The notes beneath the pieces are model-generated. The model saw only the letters and a list, made by a program, of their open reading frames with translations. It had not been told where the DNA came from and ran no database searches. DNA of 64,000 nt. Source: Nocardia transvalensis (GTDB lineage Bacteria > Actinomycetota > Actinomycetes > Mycobacteriales > Mycobacteriaceae). The stretch is taken from contig NZ_JADLQQ010000016.1 in the NCBI RefSeq assembly GCF_015477765.1, positions 1-64,000 of the forward strand. The letters run 5' to 3'. The translations under genes were made by a program, and so were the position numbers. This document shows, piece by piece, positions 17,019-25,854 of this stretch (its first letter is position 1; each line of letters starts with the position of its first letter).

Positions 17019-17141
17019 CTTTCTTCCTTGGTTTAGGTTCCTTACGGATTCCCGTAAGCCTTCTCCGGGGCTTGCACCCGACCCGCTTGGCGACAGTCAA
17101 GCGTGGGCACAGGCACAACCCGTCAAGTTTATGCGAACGCG

Positions 17142-17187
17142 AAAAAGGCGGTGGCACCGGCCCGGATGAGCGAACCGGACCACCGCC
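17142..17187 (-). terminator. Terminator after nusG
   Basis: Minus strand: GGCGGTGG (17180-17187) and CCACCGCC (17147-17154) flank a 25-nt loop that can itself pair, followed by TTTTT (17142-17146). It lies 11 nt after the nusG stop. Confidence 0.8.
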
Positions 17188-17197
17188 CCTGACGCGA

Positions 17198-17980
17198 CTA
17201 AATCTTGGCGACCTGCGTGAACGCCAACTCGACCGGGGTCTCGCGACCGAAGATCGACACCAGCACCTTGAGCTTCTGCTGCTCGGCGTTGACCTCGGAG
17301 ATGCTGGCCGGCAGGGTCGCGAACGGGCCGTCCATGACGGTGACCGACTCGCCGACCTCGAAGTCGACCTCGATGGTCGGCTTGGGCGCGACCTCGGTGG
17401 CGGTCTCGGCGGCGGCGGTGCTCGCGGCGGCCGCGGGCTTCTTCTGCTGCTGCTCGGCCGGCACCAGGAACTTCACCACGTCATCGATCGACAGCGGCGA
17501 GGGCCGGGAGGTGGCACCGACGAATCCGGTGACGCCGGGGGTGTTGCGCACCGCGCCCCACGACTCGTCGTTGAGGTCCATGCGCACCAGGATGTAGCCC
17601 GGCAGCACCTTGCGCTGCACGTTCTTGCGCTGGCCGTTCTTGATCTCGGTGACCTGTTCGGTGGGCACCTCGACCTGGAAGATGTAGTCCTCGAGGCCCA
17701 GGTTCTGCACGCGGGTCTCAAGGTTGGCCTTCACCTTGTTCTCGTAGCCGGCGTAGGAGTGCACGACATACCAGTCGCCAGGGGCGCGCCGCAGCGCGGC
17801 CTTCATCTCCGCGACCGGGTCGGAGGGTGCATCGGCGGGCTCGGTGCTCGATGCGGGCTCAGTGCTCGATGCGGCCTCCGCGGTCGGCGCGGAGTCCTCG
17901 ACGGTCGTCTCGGCGGTGGTCTCTTCCACCGCGTCCTCGACCGGGAACTCGTCGTGTGTGCCGTTCTCCGGGGTGCTCAC
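17198..17980 (-). CDS. nusG: Transcription termination/antitermination factor NusG
   Basis: Binds RNA polymerase and couples elongation to Rho and ribosomes, 260 residues from GTG 17980 (MSTPENGTHDEFPVEDAV). The start has AGGAAG upstream at about 10 nt. A long acidic Glu/Ala/Thr-rich N-terminal extension (about 1-60), common in actinobacteria, precedes the NGN domain (DWYVVHSYAGYENKVK; RKVLPGYILVRMDL) and the C-terminal KOW domain (VGESVTVMDGPFA). A Lys/Ala-rich linker separates the domains. It follows secE by 112 nt. Confidence 0.96.
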   Translation of the reverse strand: MSTPENGTHDEFPVEDAVEETTAETTVEDSAPTAEAASSTEPASSTEPADAPSDPVAEMKAALRRAPGDWYVVHSYAGYENKVKANLETRVQNLGLEDYIFQVEVPTEQVTEIKNGQRKNVQRKVLPGYILVRMDLNDESWGAVRNTPGVTGFVGATSRPSPLSIDDVVKFLVPAEQQQKKPAAAASTAAAETATEVAPKPTIEVDFEVGESVTVMDGPFATLPASISEVNAEQQKLKVLVSIFGRETPVELAFTQVAKI

Positions 17981-18092
17981 TGGGCACTCGCTTCCTGTGT
18001 CGTCACTAACTTCCTCTGCGTGCCGGATATCGCATCCGGCGGATGGCACCGTCCTCGTGTGGCGGGGGACGGTTACCGGCGCCGACGGTCAG

Positions 18093-18512
18093 CTAGCCGA
18101 ACAGCCAGTTGACACCCTTGATGAACGCCAGATCCGACCCGGAGATGAACGCGACCATGAAGATCACGAACACCAAGACCACGCTCGTATAGGTGACCAT
18201 CTGCTTGCGGTTGGGCCAGATCACCTTGCGCAGTTCCGCGATTACCTCACGCAGGAACTTCACCAGGCGCTTGAACGGATTTCCCGCACCGCGGCCTGCC
18301 TTCTTGTCGACCGGCTCGGACGCCTTGCGCGTTGCCGAATCGGTCCGAGAGCCAGAGGTCCGCTCGATGGTGGCGATCGAACCCGTATCGCTCCGCGAGG
18401 AGGTGGCCCGAGCCCGACGCGCCGACCGCTTGCCACTCGGTCGACTCACCGCGGCGGTGCCATCGTCATCGGCCGCATGCGAGCCGTGGCGAGTGTCCCG
18501 CTCGTCGCTCAC
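18093..18512 (-). CDS. secE: Preprotein translocase subunit SecE
   Basis: Small essential subunit of the SecYEG channel, 139 residues from GTG 18512 (MSDERDTRHGSHAADD) with AGAGAGG 7 nt upstream. The first 80 residues are a disordered Arg/Ser/Thr-rich extension typical of actinobacteria. The SecE domain follows: amphipathic RLVKFLREVIAELRKVIWPN, then one transmembrane helix (SVVLVFVIFMVAFISGSD). Just downstream of tRNA-Trp, the classic trpT-secE-nusG order. Confidence 0.95.
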   Translation of the reverse strand: MSDERDTRHGSHAADDDGTAAVSRPSGKRSARRARATSSRSDTGSIATIERTSGSRTDSATRKASEPVDKKAGRGAGNPFKRLVKFLREVIAELRKVIWPNRKQMVTYTSVVLVFVIFMVAFISGSDLAFIKGVNWLFG

Positions 18513-18545
18513 GTCGATACCTCTCTCCGTCGCTGGCATCCAGTG

Positions 18546-18618
<73 letters not shown>

Positions 18619-18650
18619 TCGGCTGGACGTCTGTAGGTTTATCCAGCACC

Positions 18651-18678
18651 GTTCTATTCGATTGTGTTCCGGTTGTCA
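18651..18678 (-). promoter_or_regulatory. Possible promoter of tRNA-Trp-secE
   Basis: Minus strand TGACAA (18673-18678), 16-nt spacer, TAGAAC (18651-18656), about 33 nt upstream of the tRNA 5' end. The -35 is a loose match, so this is tentative. Confidence 0.35.
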
Positions 18679-18833
18679 CACAACACGCGCGCCGCTCCGG
18701 CGGTATGCCGGCCCCGGCGGTTACCCGCCTGGAACCAGCCCCTTCAGAGCAGCGCGCAGCGGCTGGTGACCCCAGAGTCCCGAGTGTACGTTACCGCCCC
18801 GTCGGATCGCCAATCCGGGTCCGATTCCGCCGG

Positions 18834-19901
18834 TCAGGACAGTTGCACGGTGGCGGTCGCCCGCCCGAAGATCCTGCGGCCCTCGGACTTTGCGGTGATC
18901 GCGACGACGGCCGTGCGGGTCTCGGGATCCATCGACTTCACCTTGCCGGTGTACTCGATTTCGGCCGGCGCGTCCGCGGGCACGTACACCATGCTGGTGA
19001 AGCGGACGTTGTACTCCTTGACCGCGCCCGGATCGCCCAGCCACGAGGTGATGAAGCCGCCGCCCAGGCCCATGGTGAGCATGCCGTGCGCGACCACGTT
19101 GTCCAGCCCGACCCGCTTGACGACCTCGTCGCTCCAGTGGATCGGATTCGGATCGCCGGAGACACCGGCGTAGTTCACCAGATCCCCACGCGTCAGCTGG
19201 ACGATGCGGGGCGGCAGCTCATCGCCCTCGGAGACGTCGTCGAAGCTGAGCGCGCGCTTGCCCGGCTCGATCTCGGGGGCGGTCACGGCCAAGGGCTCGG
19301 CGGTCAGCGGCAGGGTGCGCGGGCGGTGCTCGGGCGCCGCCATGCCACCCTGCATCAGCACATTGCGGGCGATATCGCGCAGATTCGGATCGATGTCGGC
19401 GCCGCTGCGGCCGGCCAGGGTGGTGTAGGTGGTCATGACCAACTCGTCGCGCGAGGTGACGATGTTCTTGGTGACGATCATGTCCGCGCCGCCCGGCGCC
19501 TGACGGAACGAGTGCAGGTAGACGTCGCAGACCAGCTGATCGCCGACCTTGATGGGGCGGTGGAACTCCAGGGTCTGGTCGGCCTGCATGATCTGGCTCA
19601 GGTCGTACCCGGTGACGACCTTCTCGAAGAGCTTGCTCTGGGCCAGGATTCCGACCAGGGAGATGAAGGTCAGCGGCGCCAGAAGGCTGTCGTAACCGTA
19701 CTCGTGGGCGACGTCTTCGTCCCAGTGCAGCGGGTGGTAGTCCTGCACCGCACGCGCATATTCGCGCACCTTCTCGCGGCCGACCTCGTAGTAGTCGTCG
19801 ACGCGGTAGTGGTGCCCGACCATGGATGCCGCATGGGCCGCCGGGTCGAATCCCTCGGCGGTGGTATCGATCTCGACTTCGGTACCGGTGTTGATTGTCA
19901 C
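18834..19901 (-). CDS. Fused (3R)-hydroxyacyl-ACP dehydratase HadA-HadB
   Basis: Dehydratase of the FAS-II cycle that elongates mycolic-acid precursors, 355 residues from a GTG start. In mycobacteria HadA and HadB are separate subunits between rpmG and secE; here both hot-dog domains are in one chain. The C-terminal half keeps the hydratase-2 motif (YAGVSGDPNPIHWSDE and VAHGMLTMG, with catalytic Asp and His), matching HadB. The N-terminal half has the related QDYHPLHWDE but lacks the HG loop, matching non-catalytic HadA. The location supports the call. No separate hadC is seen beside it. Confidence 0.9.
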   Translation of the reverse strand: MTINTGTEVEIDTTAEGFDPAAHAASMVGHHYRVDDYYEVGREKVREYARAVQDYHPLHWDEDVAHEYGYDSLLAPLTFISLVGILAQSKLFEKVVTGYDLSQIMQADQTLEFHRPIKVGDQLVCDVYLHSFRQAPGGADMIVTKNIVTSRDELVMTTYTTLAGRSGADIDPNLRDIARNVLMQGGMAAPEHRPRTLPLTAEPLAVTAPEIEPGKRALSFDDVSEGDELPPRIVQLTRGDLVNYAGVSGDPNPIHWSDEVVKRVGLDNVVAHGMLTMGLGGGFITSWLGDPGAVKEYNVRFTSMVYVPADAPAEIEYTGKVKSMDPETRTAVVAITAKSEGRRIFGRATATVQLS

Positions 19902-19970
19902 GGAAGGCTGATCCCTATCTGACCCCGCTACCGGGAGTCGGCGGAGCGCTCACTACCGCACTTACACCAA

Positions 19971-20002
19971 GTGCCGGAGCGGGTGGACACCTGCTCCGGC
20001 AC
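19971..20002 (-). terminator. Hairpin after rpmG
   Basis: GTGCCGGAGC (19971-19980) pairs with GCTCCGGCAC (19993-20002) around a 12-nt loop, between the rpmG stop and hadAB. There is no strong T-run on the minus strand, so termination may be partial. Confidence 0.5.
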
Positions 20003-20036
20003 ATTACCTACGCGGCAGCTTGCACGCGTGGTGAAG

Positions 20037-20207
20037 TTAGCGAGATTCGCGATGCGCCCGGTGGGTACCGCAGTTCGGGCAGAACTTCTTCAGCTCGAGG
20101 CGGTCCGGGTCGTTACGCCGGTTCTTCTTGGTGATGTAGTTGCGGTGCTTGCACTGCTCGCAGGCCAAGGTGATCTTTGGCCGGACATCGGTGGACTTCG
20201 CGGCCAC
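20037..20207 (-). CDS. rpmG: 50S ribosomal protein L33
   Basis: Small zinc-ribbon ribosomal protein, 56 residues, starting at GTG 20207 with AAGAAGG upstream. Reads [20 protein letters not shown] with two CxxC pairs (C16/C19 and C43/C46, the latter as KFCPNCGTH), so this is the zinc-binding (C+) form. [20 protein letters not shown] is the conserved L33 core. Lies between tRNA-Met and hadAB as in mycobacteria. Confidence 0.96.
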
Positions 20208-20253
20208 GATATGCCTTCTTTCCGGTCAACCTAGGAGGGTTAATCAGTATGGG

Positions 20254-20326
20254 TAGCGATGGCCGGACTCGAACCGGCGACACAACGATTATGAGTCGTT
20301 TGCTCTACCACCTGAGCTACACCGCC
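20254..20326 (-). tRNA. tRNA-Met (CAT anticodon, elongator type)
   Basis: 73-nt cloverleaf: acceptor GGCGGTG with CATCGCT (two G-U pairs), D-arm GCTCAGGTGGTAGAGC, anticodon loop CTCATAA, T-arm GCCGG-TTCGAGT-CCGGC, discriminator A. The acceptor pairs at position 1, unlike an initiator. CCA not encoded. Confidence 0.95.
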
Positions 20327-20398
20327 ATCACACGGTATTGCTCGGTGCCACCGCCCGGCCCATGGAGTGCCGAGTTGGTCACCACCGGCAATCCGGCG

Positions 20399-20471
20399 AG
20401 CCCCCTAACGGAATCGAACCGTTGACCTTTTCCTTACCATGGAAACGCTCTGCCGACTGAGCTAAGGGGGC
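20399..20471 (-). tRNA. tRNA-Thr (GGT anticodon)
   Basis: 73-nt cloverleaf: perfect acceptor GCCCCCT/AGGGGGC, D-arm GCTCAGTCGGCAGAGC, anticodon loop ATGGTAA with GGT, T-arm AACGG-TTCGATT-CCGTT, discriminator T. 72 nt upstream of tRNA-Met on the same strand; probably co-transcribed with it and rpmG. Confidence 0.95.
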
Positions 20472-20690
20472 ATGGCTCTCCTCGCTCCGAGCGGCGATCT
20501 CTCGCACCCGGGGCGCCGAAGCCTTGAACGAGGTTACACATAGTGTGCGCAATGCTCCAAACCGTGTGGTCAAGGAGCGTTTCGGACCGGCGCCGGCGCG
20601 CCGGATGCGGGGATGTGAGAGGCCGCTGACGCGGATCGGAAGGTCGTTGCCACGCCCCCAGGGACGGAGTGATCGCGGAACAAACAAGAG

Positions 20691-20728
20691 CGAAGGGCCC
20701 TCACGGAACACTCCGTGAGGGCCCTTCG
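20691..20728 (-). terminator. Strong hairpin after tRNA-Tyr
   Basis: A 17-bp perfect stem (CGAAGGGCCCTCACGGA with its complement) around ACAC, starting 5 nt after the tRNA-Tyr 3' end. The following minus-strand sequence is CTCTTGTTTG, only weakly T-rich. Confidence 0.7.
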
Positions 20729-20732
20729 AGGG

Positions 20733-20813
20733 TGGCGGATGAAGGATTCGAACCTCCGTAGCTTGCGCGGCTGATTTACAGTCAGCTCCCTTTGGCCGCT
20801 CGGGCAATCCGCC
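20733..20813 (-). tRNA. tRNA-Tyr (GTA anticodon)
   Basis: 81-nt class II tRNA: acceptor GGCGGAT/ATCCGCC, anticodon loop CTGTAAA with GTA, a long variable arm (CGCGCAAGCTACG), T-arm with TTCGAAT, discriminator A. CCA not encoded. Confidence 0.96.
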
Positions 20814-20984
20814 TCGTCACGCCGTTACGGCGCGCTGAGCAGAATACAACGACCCCCGGTCCTGGATGCAAACCGGCTGGCCACGGGGTGGATGCCGGGT
20901 CGACTCCCGCGCGCCGGGCGACTAGCGTCGGTCGGCCGGGGTAGAAATTCTGCTGTAACTCGGGCCGTGAGACAGGAGCACAGT

Positions 20985-21476
20985 GTGGCCGATTCGTCAT
21001 TCGATATCGTCAGCAAGGTCGATCGCCAGGAGGTCGACAATGCCCTGAACCAGGCGGCGAAGGAGCTGAACACCCGCTACGACTTCCGCGGCACCGGTGC
21101 GAGCATCGAATGGTCCGGTACCGACAAGATCGTGTTGTCGGCGGAGTCGCAGGACCGGGTCAAGGCCGCGTTGGAGGTGTTCAAGGAGAAGCTGATTCGC
21201 CGCGACATCTCACTCAAGGCGTTCGAGGCCGGCGAGCCGCAGGCCTCCGGAAAGGTGCACAAGATCACAGGCACCGTCAAGGAGGGCATCTCCACCGAAA
21301 CTGCGAAGAAGATCGCGAAAAAGATCCGCGACGAGGGCCCCAAGGGCGTGAAGGCCCAGATCCAGGGCGACGAACTGCGGGTCAGCAGCAAGAAGCGCGA
21401 CGAGCTCCAGGCCGTCATCGCGCTGTTGAAGAGCAGCGACTTCGACGTCGCGTTGCAGTTCGTGAACTATCGATAG
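20985..21476 (+). CDS. YajQ family nucleotide-binding protein
   Basis: 163-residue UPF0234/YajQ protein from GTG 20985 (MADSSFDIVSKVDRQEVDNA), start supported by CAGGAG 6 nt upstream. Two-domain alpha/beta fold typical of YajQ, with RYDFRGTGASIEWSG and the terminal VALQFVNYR. Some YajQ proteins bind cyclic di-GMP; a role here is not shown. In mycobacteria the homologue is Rv0566c, near htpX. The last codons are shared, in antisense, with htpX. Confidence 0.93.
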   Translation: MADSSFDIVSKVDRQEVDNALNQAAKELNTRYDFRGTGASIEWSGTDKIVLSAESQDRVKAALEVFKEKLIRRDISLKAFEAGEPQASGKVHKITGTVKEGISTETAKKIAKKIRDEGPKGVKAQIQGDELRVSSKKRDELQAVIALLKSSDFDVALQFVNYR

Positions 21477-22351
21477 TTCCGCGGCCCGCCGGCCATCTGT
21501 TCCAGGCGGGCGATGCGGTCGGCCATCGGGGGGTGGGTGGAGAACCAGCGGGCCATCCGGTCGCCCGTGCGGAACGGGTTGGCGATCATCAGGTGGGACT
21601 GGGAGGTCAGCTGCGGTTCGGGCGGCAGCGGGGCCACCTGGGTGCCGCGTTCGAGTTTGCGCAGCGCCGAGGCCAAGGCCAAGGGGTCGCCGGTGAGGGC
21701 GGCCCCGTCCTGGTCGGCCTGATATTCCCGCGAGCGCGAGACGGCCAGTTTGATCACGGTGGCGGCGATCGGCCCGAGCAGCGAAACCAGCAGGACGCCG
21801 AGAATATTCGGGCCCTCACCGTCGCGGTTGCCACCGAAGGCGCTGGCGAAGAAGGCCAGGTTGGCCAGCCCGGAAATCACCGCGGCCATCGCACCCGCGA
21901 CCGACGAGATCAGAATGTCGCGGTTGTAGACGTGCGACAGCTCATGTCCCAGCACGGCGCGCAATTCCCGCTCGTCGAGAATCTGCAGGATGCCGCTGGT
22001 ACAGCAGACCGCCGCATGCCGCGGATTGCGGCCGGTGGCGAACGCATTCGGGGCGTTGGTCGGGCTGATGTAGAGCCGAGGCATGGGCTGACGCGCCGCG
22101 GTCGCCAGCTCGCGCACGATCTTGTACATGACCGGCGCCTCCAGCTCGGAGACCGGCTGCGCATGCATCGCCTTGAGCGCGAGCTTGTCGCTGTTGAAGT
22201 AGGCGTAGGCATTCATGCCCACGGCCAGCAGAATCGCGATCAGCAAGATGGTGGGATTGCGGAACATGGCCCCGGCGAACACGATCAGCGCCGACAGCCC
22301 CACCATCAGCCCGAAGGTCTTCAACCCGTTCGAAAACCCATGCGAGTGCAT
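21467..22351 (-). CDS. htpX: Membrane zinc metalloprotease HtpX
   Basis: M48-family membrane protease for quality control of misfolded membrane proteins, 294 residues from MHSHGFSNGLKTFGLMVG. Two N-terminal transmembrane helices (about 10-50), HELSH zinc motif at 136-140, two further helices, and the downstream glutamate ligand in SREYQADQDGA. A longer in-frame start (22393) is possible but the region has no good ribosome site. The gene converges on yajQ and overlaps it by 10 bp. Confidence 0.95.
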   Translation of the reverse strand: MHSHGFSNGLKTFGLMVGLSALIVFAGAMFRNPTILLIAILLAVGMNAYAYFNSDKLALKAMHAQPVSELEAPVMYKIVRELATAARQPMPRLYISPTNAPNAFATGRNPRHAAVCCTSGILQILDERELRAVLGHELSHVYNRDILISSVAGAMAAVISGLANLAFFASAFGGNRDGEGPNILGVLLVSLLGPIAATVIKLAVSRSREYQADQDGAALTGDPLALASALRKLERGTQVAPLPPEPQLTSQSHLMIANPFRTGDRMARWFSTHPPMADRIARLEQMAGGPRNYR

Positions 22352-22468
22352 AGTGTGGTGATCCCGCCTCTCTGACCCACCTCGATGGCTCAATTGCGTT
22401 ACACCAGGTCAACGATAGAAGGCGAGAACGAGTTCCTCGGTGAAATGTGAGCTTCGCGGGGTTTACGG

Positions 22469-23491
22469 TCAGCCGACGCGTTCGATGGTGTAGCGGACGA
22501 GGCGCTCGAGGGCCTCGTTGGCCGGGCCCGGCGGGAGGGCGGACAGTTCGGCGTGGGCCAGGTCGGCGTAGCCGTGCAGCTTCTCCTTGGCCAGCACCAT
22601 GCCGCGCGAGCGCGACAGCAGCTCCAGCGCCTCGGCCACCTCCTCGTCGGAGTCGAGCGGCCGGGACAGCAGCTTGCGCAGCCGGTCCCCCTCGGCGCCC
22701 TCGTCGCGCAGCGCGTACAGCACCGGCAGGGTGTGCACGCCCTCGCGCAGGTCGGTGCCCGGCGTCTTGCCGGACTGCTCGGACACCGAGGAGATGTCGA
22801 TGATGTCGTCGGAGATCTGGAAGGCGGTGCCGACGGCGTCGCCCAGCCGGGCGAGCCGCTCGACGTGCTCGGGACCCGCACCGGAGAAGGTGCCGCCGAA
22901 GCGACCCGAGGCGGCGATCAGCGAGCCGGTCTTCTCCCACACCACCCGCAGGTAGTGCTCGACCGGATCCTGGGATTGCTTGGCGCCCAAGGTTTCCCGC
23001 ATCTGCCCGGTGACCAGTTCGGCGAAGGTCTCGGCGATGATGCGGACCGCGTCGGGGCCCAGGGTGGACACCAGCCGGGAGGCGTGCGCGAACAGGTAGT
23101 CACCGGCCAGGATGGCAATGCTGTTGCCCCAGCGCGAATTCACACTGGGCGCGCCGCGGCGCATGGTCGCCTCGTCCATCACGTCGTCGTGGTACAGCGT
23201 GGCCAGATGCACCAACTCGACGACGGTGCCGGCGGTGATCAGATCCGGATCGGTCGGACGCGGGCCCAGCTGGCCGGTGAGGATGGTGAACAGCGGACGA
23301 AAACGCTTGCCGCCGGCCCGGGCCAGATGCAGCGCCGCCTCCTGGAGAAATTCCTCCCCGTCGGACAGCTCGCTGATCAGTAGCTTCTCGACCTCCTCCA
23401 GGCCGTTGCGCACCGTCGAAGCGAGCTCGGGGTCGCCCAGATCTACCCCGGCAACCACGGTGCCGTCGGAGCTCACAGCCGATGTGCTCAT
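22469..23491 (-). CDS. grcC1: Trans-polyprenyl diphosphate synthase (GrcC1-type)
   Basis: Chain-elongating prenyltransferase making the polyprenyl diphosphate used by MenA for the menaquinone side chain, 340 residues from MSTSAVSSDGTVVAG. First aspartate-rich motif DDVMD at 102-106 and second DDIID at 228-232; GGKRFRPLF is the conserved diphosphate-binding segment. The start at 23491 has GGAGAAGAG before it; a GTG at 23521 is an alternative. Divergent from menJ, the reductase acting on the same product, as in Rv0562/Rv0561c. Confidence 0.93.
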   Translation of the reverse strand: MSTSAVSSDGTVVAGVDLGDPELASTVRNGLEEVEKLLISELSDGEEFLQEAALHLARAGGKRFRPLFTILTGQLGPRPTDPDLITAGTVVELVHLATLYHDDVMDEATMRRGAPSVNSRWGNSIAILAGDYLFAHASRLVSTLGPDAVRIIAETFAELVTGQMRETLGAKQSQDPVEHYLRVVWEKTGSLIAASGRFGGTFSGAGPEHVERLARLGDAVGTAFQISDDIIDISSVSEQSGKTPGTDLREGVHTLPVLYALRDEGAEGDRLRKLLSRPLDSDEEVAEALELLSRSRGMVLAKEKLHGYADLAHAELSALPPGPANEALERLVRYTIERVG

Positions 23492-23630
23492 CTCTTCTCC
23501 CAATGCCGCGTCCAACCCCACACCGAAGAACCTAGCGTGTCGTCTGCCGAACCCCCATGAACACCGTCACTGTGGGAGGAATCAGACACCTCATCGACAC
23601 CTCTCGCGCGGTGCTGCAAGTATTGACTCC

Positions 23631-24905
23631 ATGGTTGCACCGGATGCCACCCCTGCGCGCGGCCGCACCGCGGAGGCGCTGCCCGCCCACGCCGAGGTGC
23701 TCGTGGTGGGCGCGGGTCCGGCGGGTTCGGCGGCGGCCGCATGGGCGGCGCGCGCGGGCCGTGATGTCCTGCTCACCGATGCCGCGGTGTTCCCGCGCGA
23801 CAAGACCTGCGGCGACGGACTGACCCCGCGGGCGACCGCGGAGCTGGAACAGCTCGGACTGGGCGACTGGGTGCGGGCGCATACGGTCAACCGCGGCCTG
23901 CGGATGACCGGATTCGGTCGCGAGGCATTGCTCACCTGGCCGGACGGCTCGTTCCCCACCTACGGCAGCGCCGTCCCCCGCATCGAGCTCGACGAGAAGT
24001 TGCGCGAGACGGCGGTGGCATGGGGCGCCCGCATGGTCGAGGGCGCGCGGGTGGTGGAGGTGGCCCGCGACGGGGACCGCGTCACCGGCGTCACCGTGCG
24101 CACCGACGGCGGGGTGCACGAGATCGGTTGCCGCATCTTGATCGTGGCCGACGGAGTGCGCTCGCCGGTGGGAAAGCTGCTGGGACGCACCTGGCATCGA
24201 CGGTACGCGTACGGGGTGGCGGCCCGCGCCTACATCGCCTCGGACCGCAGCGACGACGAGTGGATCACCTCCCATCTGGAGCTGCGCGACGCCGACGGCG
24301 CCCTGGTGCCCGGTTACGGCTGGGTGTTCCCGCTGGGCAACGGCGAGGTGAATATCGGCGTGGGTTCGCTGGCGACCGAGCGGCGCCCCTCGCACGTCTC
24401 CTTGAAACCGCTGCTGCAGCATTATGTTTCGCTGCGACGGCCGGAATGGGGATTCGAGGGCGAGGCCCGGGCGGTGGCCTCGGCGCTGCTGCCGATGGGT
24501 GGTGCGGTCTCGAATATCAGCGGCCGGAACTGGGTGCTGGTGGGCGACGCCGCCGGCTGTGTGAATCCGCTCAACGGCGAGGGCATCGACTACGGCTTGG
24601 AGGGCGGGCATCTGCTGGCCGGGCTGCTCGACGAGCCCGACCTGACCACGCTGTGGCCGGATCTGCTGCGGGCCCGCTACGGGCGCACGTACTCGGTGGC
24701 GCGGCGCATCGCCGGGCTGGCCACCCACCCGCGCATGGTCCCCACCGGCGGGCCGCCGGTGATGCGTTCGAAGTTCCTGCAGCGCACCGCGGTTCGCGTG
24801 ATGGGCAACCTGGTCACCGAGGAGGACGCCGACCTGGTCGCCCGGGCCTGGCGGGCCGCGGGCCGGGCATCGATGCGGTTCGACGACCTCCCCCCGTTCA
24901 CCTGA
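23631..24905 (+). CDS. menJ: Menaquinone reductase MenJ (geranylgeranyl reductase family)
   Basis: FAD enzyme that saturates one isoprene unit of menaquinone, 424 residues from MVAPDATPARGRTAEA. N-terminal Rossmann motif VVGAGPAGSAAAAWAA (26-41), then PRDKTCGDGLTPRA, and the second FAD motif LVGDAAGCVNPLNGEGIDYG. The family and the context (next to grcC1, as Rv0561c) support MenJ over a lipid geranylgeranyl reductase. The ribosome site is weak. The TGA overlaps the ATG of the AraC gene. Confidence 0.9.
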   Translation: MVAPDATPARGRTAEALPAHAEVLVVGAGPAGSAAAAWAARAGRDVLLTDAAVFPRDKTCGDGLTPRATAELEQLGLGDWVRAHTVNRGLRMTGFGREALLTWPDGSFPTYGSAVPRIELDEKLRETAVAWGARMVEGARVVEVARDGDRVTGVTVRTDGGVHEIGCRILIVADGVRSPVGKLLGRTWHRRYAYGVAARAYIASDRSDDEWITSHLELRDADGALVPGYGWVFPLGNGEVNIGVGSLATERRPSHVSLKPLLQHYVSLRRPEWGFEGEARAVASALLPMGGAVSNISGRNWVLVGDAAGCVNPLNGEGIDYGLEGGHLLAGLLDEPDLTTLWPDLLRARYGRTYSVARRIAGLATHPRMVPTGGPPVMRSKFLQRTAVRVMGNLVTEEDADLVARAWRAAGRASMRFDDLPPFT

Positions 24906-25324
24906 TGGACGCGCGGTCGGTGCCCGAGTACCTGCTCCCGCATCTGCGGCGGGCGCGGGATCTGGCCGACCGCAACTATGCCGAACCGCTGGATCTGGAC
25001 GGGCTGGCCGCGGCGGCCGGGGTGTCGAAGTATCACTTCCTGCGGTGTTTCGCGGCCACCTACGGGAAGACGCCCGCGCTGTATCTGGCCGAGCGCCGCA
25101 TCGAGCGTGCCCAGGATCTGCTGCGCGCCACCAACGTCACCGTCACCGAGGCGTGCATGCTGGTCGGCTACACCAGCCTGGGCTCGTTCAGCCGCAAGTT
25201 CACCGAGTTGGTGGGCATGTCGCCGTCGGCGTACCAGGCGAAGTTCGCCGCCGAGGGCGCGCCGCACATTCCGGGCTGCTTCGTCTTCATGCACGGGCTG
25301 TCCGACCGCAAGAGCTCCCAGTGA
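24905..25324 (+). CDS. AraC family DNA-binding regulator (HTH only)
   Basis: 139 residues with an AraC/XylS double helix-turn-helix (YAEPLDLDGLAAAAGVSKYH; then VTEACMLVGYTSLGSFSRKF) and no sensor domain. The ATG is fused to the menJ TGA (TGATG), so translation is coupled to menJ, although a VOC enzyme follows 68 nt downstream. AraC-HTH proteins adjacent to VOC (glyoxalase-fold) genes are a common pairing, suggesting that it controls that gene. The effector is unknown. Confidence 0.88.
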   Translation: MDARSVPEYLLPHLRRARDLADRNYAEPLDLDGLAAAAGVSKYHFLRCFAATYGKTPALYLAERRIERAQDLLRATNVTVTEACMLVGYTSLGSFSRKFTELVGMSPSAYQAKFAAEGAPHIPGCFVFMHGLSDRKSSQ

Positions 25325-25392
25325 CCTCCGTCATCCCGAGCCGCGCAATTTTGGAGAAGCACCGGAGCCCGCGGCGGCCATAGCCTGAGCGC

Positions 25393-25854
25393 ATGGCAAC
25401 TATCACCAACGTTTCGCTGGTCACCGTCTATGTGAACGATCAGACCGAGGCCAAGCAGTGGTACATCGACAAGCTGGGTTTCGTGGAGACCGCCGACGTC
25501 ACGATGGGTGACCACGGCTTTCGCTGGGTCACCGTGGCGCAGCCGGATCATCCGGAGCTGGAGCTGGCATTCATGGTGCCGGGCCCGCCGCTGGACGACA
25601 ATCTGGCCGAGGCGATCCGCCGCGCGCTGGCCAACGGCACGCACGGCGCGGTCGGGCTCAATACCGACGACTGCCAGAAGGCGTACGAGGAGCTGACCGC
25701 CAAGGGCGTGGAATTCGTCCAGCCGCCGTCGGAACGCCCGTACGGCGTGGAGGCCGTCATGCGCGACAACTCCGGAAACTGGCTGGTCCTGGTGGAGAAG
25801 CGGGAGTACGACCCGAAGAACATCGACTGGTCGACCGACGAGGTCTGCGGCTGA
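25393..25854 (+). CDS. VOC (glyoxalase-fold) family protein
   Basis: 153 residues with the two beta-alpha-beta-beta-beta repeats of the vicinal oxygen chelate fold: VYVNDQTEAKQWYIDKLGF at the front, and GVEAVMRDNSGNWLVLVEKR near the end with a candidate metal-ligand region. The substrate cannot be inferred. It starts at ATG 25393 and is followed at once by a 41-nt hairpin that probably terminates it. Confidence 0.85.
   Translation: MATITNVSLVTVYVNDQTEAKQWYIDKLGFVETADVTMGDHGFRWVTVAQPDHPELELAFMVPGPPLDDNLAEAIRRALANGTHGAVGLNTDDCQKAYEELTAKGVEFVQPPSERPYGVEAVMRDNSGNWLVLVEKREYDPKNIDWSTDEVCG

Noticed and set aside
20254..20813. tRNA cluster as an integration site
   Set aside because: No integrase, direct repeats of tRNA 3' ends or foreign-looking genes flank the tRNAs; gene order matches mycobacteria.
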